This document shows, in pieces, positions 12,287 to 12,448 of a stretch of DNA of 12,448 nucleotides. The notes below the pieces were generated by a model. It was not told where the DNA came from and searched no databases. It saw only the letters and a program-made list of their open reading frames with translations. Source of the stretch: Candidatus Tagabacteria bacterium CG09_land_8_20_14_0_10_41_14. Its GTDB lineage: Bacteria; Patescibacteriota; Minisyncoccia; JAHISW01; Tagabacteraceae. Positions within the stretch are counted from its first letter, which is position 1. Each line of letters opens with the position of its first letter. The stretch lies in contig PEZL01000019.1 in the NCBI GenBank assembly GCA_002774055.1, forward strand, positions 1 through 12,448, written 5' to 3'. The translations under genes were made by a program, and so were the position numbers.

Positions 12287-12448
12287 ATGTTGAGAAGAAA
12301 AATAATGTTTGGAAGAGAATCTCTTAAAAAAATAACGGATTATCTTTGGGAAATACCAAAAACCGGACAAATGCGCGTAGCGGCGCGTTTTTACGCGTCA
12401 GAAAAAATGATGAAAGATATTTTACAGGACCGGTCGTTGGAACAATTG
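12287..12448 (+). CDS. rtcB: RtcB-type RNA ligase, N-terminal fragment cut by window end
   Basis: The 54 codons visible run to the window edge without a stop. Residues 9-51 (RESLKKITDYLWEIPKTG, then MRVAARFYASEKMM, then DRSLEQL) match the characteristic opening of RtcB proteins: the YLWEIP segment, MRV-AR-(F/I)-A and the LEQ helix. RtcB joins RNA 2',3'-cyclic phosphate or 3'-phosphate ends to 5'-hydroxyl ends using GTP and Mn2+, in tRNA repair or splicing. The catalytic residues lie downstream of the window and cannot be checked. ATG 12287 is chosen because a consensus -10 ends six bases upstream; an in-frame ATG at 12305 is the alternative. The gene diverges from htrA. Confidence 0.8.
   Translation, partial: MLRRKIMFGRESLKKITDYLWEIPKTGQMRVAARFYASEKMMKDILQDRSLEQL

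Noticed and set aside
1..12448. CRISPR array, transposon or defence island
   Set aside because: There are no regularly spaced direct repeats, no transposase or integrase frames and no recognisable defence genes; the repeats seen are single palindromes.

Overview
The window looks like a chromosomal segment of a small-genome, probably anaerobic or fermentative bacterium of the Candidate Phyla Radiation (Patescibacteria, most likely a Parcubacteria-type lineage). The evidence is the gene set: a class III ribonucleotide reductase with its activase, a DUF5667 surface protein, a sigma-70 with a lysine-rich N-terminus, an RtcB ligase start, and many small secreted or membrane proteins of unknown role. 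Genes are short and closely packed, and there is little Shine-Dalgarno signal. TGA is used as a normal stop (nrdD, nrdG, the L,D-transpeptidase), so the UGA-to-glycine code of Gracilibacteria/Absconditabacteria does not apply. The taxonomic call is inference from gene content; no rRNA is present.

Layout. 1-530: a decayed or low-coding stretch with two strong hairpins, a truncated coiled-coil reading frame, a broken small frame and a 59-codon unknown ORF. 537-3350: nrdD-nrdG with no gap between them, giving oxygen-independent dNTP synthesis. 3395-5088: the housekeeping sigma factor, then a small secreted L,D-transpeptidase ending at a clear intrinsic terminator. 5186-5257: tRNA-Asn(GTT). 5310-6794: ATPase and permease of a zinc/manganese-type ABC importer, without a binding-protein gene beside them. 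6810-7184: a small zincin-type metallopeptidase. 7267-8508: a secreted, repeat-built DUF5667 protein. 8515-8646 (minus): a tiny CxxC protein. 8684-9448: an archaeal-like UppP variant. 9462-9908: a YbhB/YbcL (PEBP) protein. 9931-10964: a three-helix membrane protein and a membrane-anchored coiled-coil/fibronectin-III protein. 10933-11997 (minus): an HtrA-type protease interrupted by an in-frame TAA. 11998-12286: a 289-base divergent intergenic region rich in palindromes. 12287-end: the first 54 codons of rtcB.

How the genes work together. Several products serve the cell envelope: L,D-transpeptidase (peptidoglycan cross-links), UppP (lipid carrier recycling), HtrA (envelope quality control), and the DUF5667 and FN3 proteins (surface). 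The metal importer could supply the zinc used by NrdD, the zincin and other enzymes, but that link is only inferred.

The most striking pattern is regulatory. At least eight start codons have a TATAAT-like -10 hexamer ending only 5-8 bases upstream, which predicts leaderless mRNAs. The other leading observations are the interrupted htrA gene, two AT-hook-like motifs at the start of RpoD, the loss of the usual motif histidine in UppP, and a 16-bp-arm palindrome upstream of rtcB. No CRISPR array, transposase, phage gene or obvious new defence system was found.
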